NCBI GenBank assembly: GCA_027021615.1
Contig: JALUTY010000122.1
Span: 1-64,000 of the forward strand
DNA: 64,000 nt
Origin: a bacterium
Lineage (GTDB): Bacteria > Desulfobacterota > Deferrisomatia > Deferrisomatales > Deferrisomataceae
Direction of reading: 5' to 3'
The notes beneath the pieces are model-generated. The model saw only the letters and a program-made list of their open reading frames with translations. It was not told the DNA's origin and ran no database searches. Made by a program: the position numbers and the translations under genes. This document shows positions 62,963 to 64,000 of the stretch, in pieces (positions within the stretch are counted from its first letter, which is position 1; each line of letters opens with the position of its first letter).

Positions 62963-63010
62963 TTGACACGGGGGGAAGGTTGGCATACCCTTCCGGCTTT
63001 CGTCCGGAAG
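62963..63010 (+). promoter_or_regulatory. rplM promoter -35 and leader hairpin
   Basis: TTGACA at 62963-62968 is a perfect -35 hexamer; the matching -10 is poor (cataccc around 62984-62990, spacing 15-16). A perfect 7-bp hairpin, CTTCCGG at 62990-62996 and CCGGAAG at 63004-63010 with a CTTTCGT loop, follows 30 bp before the rplM start. The rplM-rpsI operon of E. coli is autoregulated through its leader by L13, so the hairpin may be a regulatory site. That role is inference. Confidence 0.5.
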
Positions 63011-63039
63011 AGGAAACATCTGTTCGGGAGGCCCTTCCC

Positions 63040-63468
63040 ATGAAGAGTTATATGGCAACCCCCCAGACCGCGGAGCGGGAGTGGTTCGTGGTGGACGCCG
63101 AGGGGCAGACCCTGGGGCGGCTGGCGAGCCGGATCGCCACGGTCCTCCGGGGGAAGCACAAGCCCACCTACACCCCCCACGTGGACACGGGGGGCTTCGT
63201 GGTCGTGGTGAACGCGGAAAAGGTTCGCCTGACCGGCAACAAGCTCGACCAGAAGATGTACTGGCGGCACTCCGGCTACCCCGGTGGGATCAAGGGGCGC
63301 ACGGCCCGCCAGATGCTGGAGCGCAAGCCCGAGGACGTGCTCCGACTGGCCGTGAAGGGGATGCTCCCCAAGAACATCCTGGGCCGGAACATGCTTCGGA
63401 AGCTTAAGATCTACGCGGGCCCGGAGCACCCCCATCAGGCCCAGCAGCCCAGGCCGTTGGAGCTTTAG
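63040..63468 (+). CDS. rplM: Ribosomal protein L13
   Basis: 142 residues, the same length as E. coli L13. Start ATG 63040 follows GGGAG at 63026-63030. [69 protein letters not shown] and AVKGMLPKN...[16 protein letters not shown] are diagnostic. It is a primary 23S-binding protein in 50S assembly. It pairs with rpsI 10 bp downstream. Confidence 0.98.
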   Translation: MKSYMATPQTAEREWFVVDAEGQTLGRLASRIATVLRGKHKPTYTPHVDTGGFVVVVNAEKVRLTGNKLDQKMYWRHSGYPGGIKGRTARQMLERKPEDVLRLAVKGMLPKNILGRNMLRKLKIYAGPEHPHQAQQPRPLEL

Positions 63469-63478
63469 GAGGGAAACC

Positions 63479-63874
63479 ATGGCACAGCAGATGACCCATG
63501 CCACAGGGAAGCGGAAGACGGCCATTGCCCGGGTGTACCTCACCCCCGGTGACGGGCAGGTGATCATCAACCGGAAGCGTTCCTTGGAGGAGTACTTCCC
63601 CCGGGAGGCCCACCGTCGGGCCGTGCTGGCTCCGCTGGCCCTGACCGAGCGGCTGGGCAAGTTCACGGTGAAGGTGACCGTACGGGGAGGTGGTCCCACG
63701 GGGCAGGCGGAGGCGATCCGCCACGGCATCGCCCGGGCCCTGGTGGAGGAGGACGCGGACCTTCGCCCCCTGCTCAAGCGGGCCGGCCTCCTGACCCGGG
63801 ACGCCCGGATCGTGGAGCGCAAGAAGTACGGCCACCACAAGGCCCGGAAGAGCCCCCAGTACTCCAAGCGGTAA
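63479..63874 (+). CDS. rpsI: Ribosomal protein S9
   Basis: 131 residues; TTAGGAGGG lies upstream of ATG 63479. [39 protein letters not shown] and the C-terminal [24 protein letters not shown] are diagnostic; the final KR reaches the P-site tRNA. It is followed by a strong terminator at 63905, ending the rplM-rpsI operon. Confidence 0.98.
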   Translation: MAQQMTHATGKRKTAIARVYLTPGDGQVIINRKRSLEEYFPREAHRRAVLAPLALTERLGKFTVKVTVRGGGPTGQAEAIRHGIARALVEEDADLRPLLKRAGLLTRDARIVERKKYGHHKARKSPQYSKR

Positions 63875-63904
63875 GCTCATCCCCCCATCCGTTCGACGCC
63901 AAAA

Positions 63905-63930
63905 GGGACCCCGTCGGGGTCCCTTTTTTT
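63905..63930 (+). terminator. Rho-independent terminator after rpsI
   Basis: GGGACCCC (63905-63912) pairs with GGGGTCCC (63916-63923) across a GTC loop and is followed by seven T (63924-63930); four A precede it, so the same hairpin could act on the other strand. It ends the rplM-rpsI transcript. Confidence 0.92.
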
Positions 63931-64000
63931 GAGCGCCCTGGTGGCCCACAGGGTTCCCGGATATCATGGGCCGCCCTGCCGCCCTGCGGGCCGCAGGCCC

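Overview
The window is about 70% GC, densely coded and uses many GTG starts with 4-base ATGA/GTGA overlaps. It encodes an LPS-bearing Gram-negative outer membrane (LptD, LolA), a membrane-bound [NiFe] uptake hydrogenase, an MglA-type GTPase, GerMN and DUF1858 proteins and the late cobalamin genes. This mix suggests a high-GC Desulfobacterota/Desulfuromonadia-like bacterium (a Deferrisoma-like lineage would fit). The assignment is inference from gene content, not a database match.

Layout. (1) 1-5.5 kb: an edge-truncated operon of an unknown protein, a Lon-type (S16) protease-like protein with a helical C-terminus, a small lipoprotein and a VirD4/TraG-like ATPase; this is the least familiar gene set. 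(2) 5.6-8.5 kb, minus: cobU-cobT-cobS-cobC, nucleotide-loop assembly of cobalamin. (3) 9-24.5 kb, plus: a co-oriented run, folC-lptD-amidase-glnD-M23 peptidase-xseB-ispA-dxs-tlyA-mglA-CbiF-like methylase-U32, serving envelope, nitrogen sensing, isoprenoid precursors and rRNA methylation. (4) 24.5-39.5 kb: mixed housekeeping (thioredoxin-like protein, TauE, YjbQ, phosphatase, eno, ndk, M24 peptidase, rsmD, rsmB-like, HAD phosphatase, GerMN, an EF-G paralogue, a pseudouridine synthase). (5) 39.57-41.1 kb: an AT-richer islet with an integrase remnant and a hicA-hicB-DUF6941-like operon. (6) 41.1-47.1 kb: DUF1640-like and secreted unknowns, tRNA-Leu(TAA), SGNH hydrolase, and RNA-repair genes rtcA and rtcB on either side of a haem-type membrane DUF1858 protein. 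(7) 47.1-51.8 kb: hydrogenase operon hyaABCD (minus) and a divergent 58-residue lipoprotein. (8) 52-62.8 kb: TVP38-like, MoaD-like, then minus-strand lolA-rimO-apbE-NusG-II-Gx transporter, ftsK, uppP, and plsC-rnj. (9) 63-63.9 kb: rplM-rpsI with a leader hairpin and a terminator.

The intergenic spacers are the other notable feature. They are a mosaic of dispersed repeats: a 176-bp MITE-like insertion with 16-bp terminal inverted repeats and a CTAG duplication; a family of ~185-205-bp nested inverted-repeat elements whose arms co-vary between copies; and period-7 and period-8 tandem arrays. The hydrogenase small subunit carries an unusual Asp in place of a proximal-cluster Cys. No CRISPR array, rRNA operon or intact transposase was seen.
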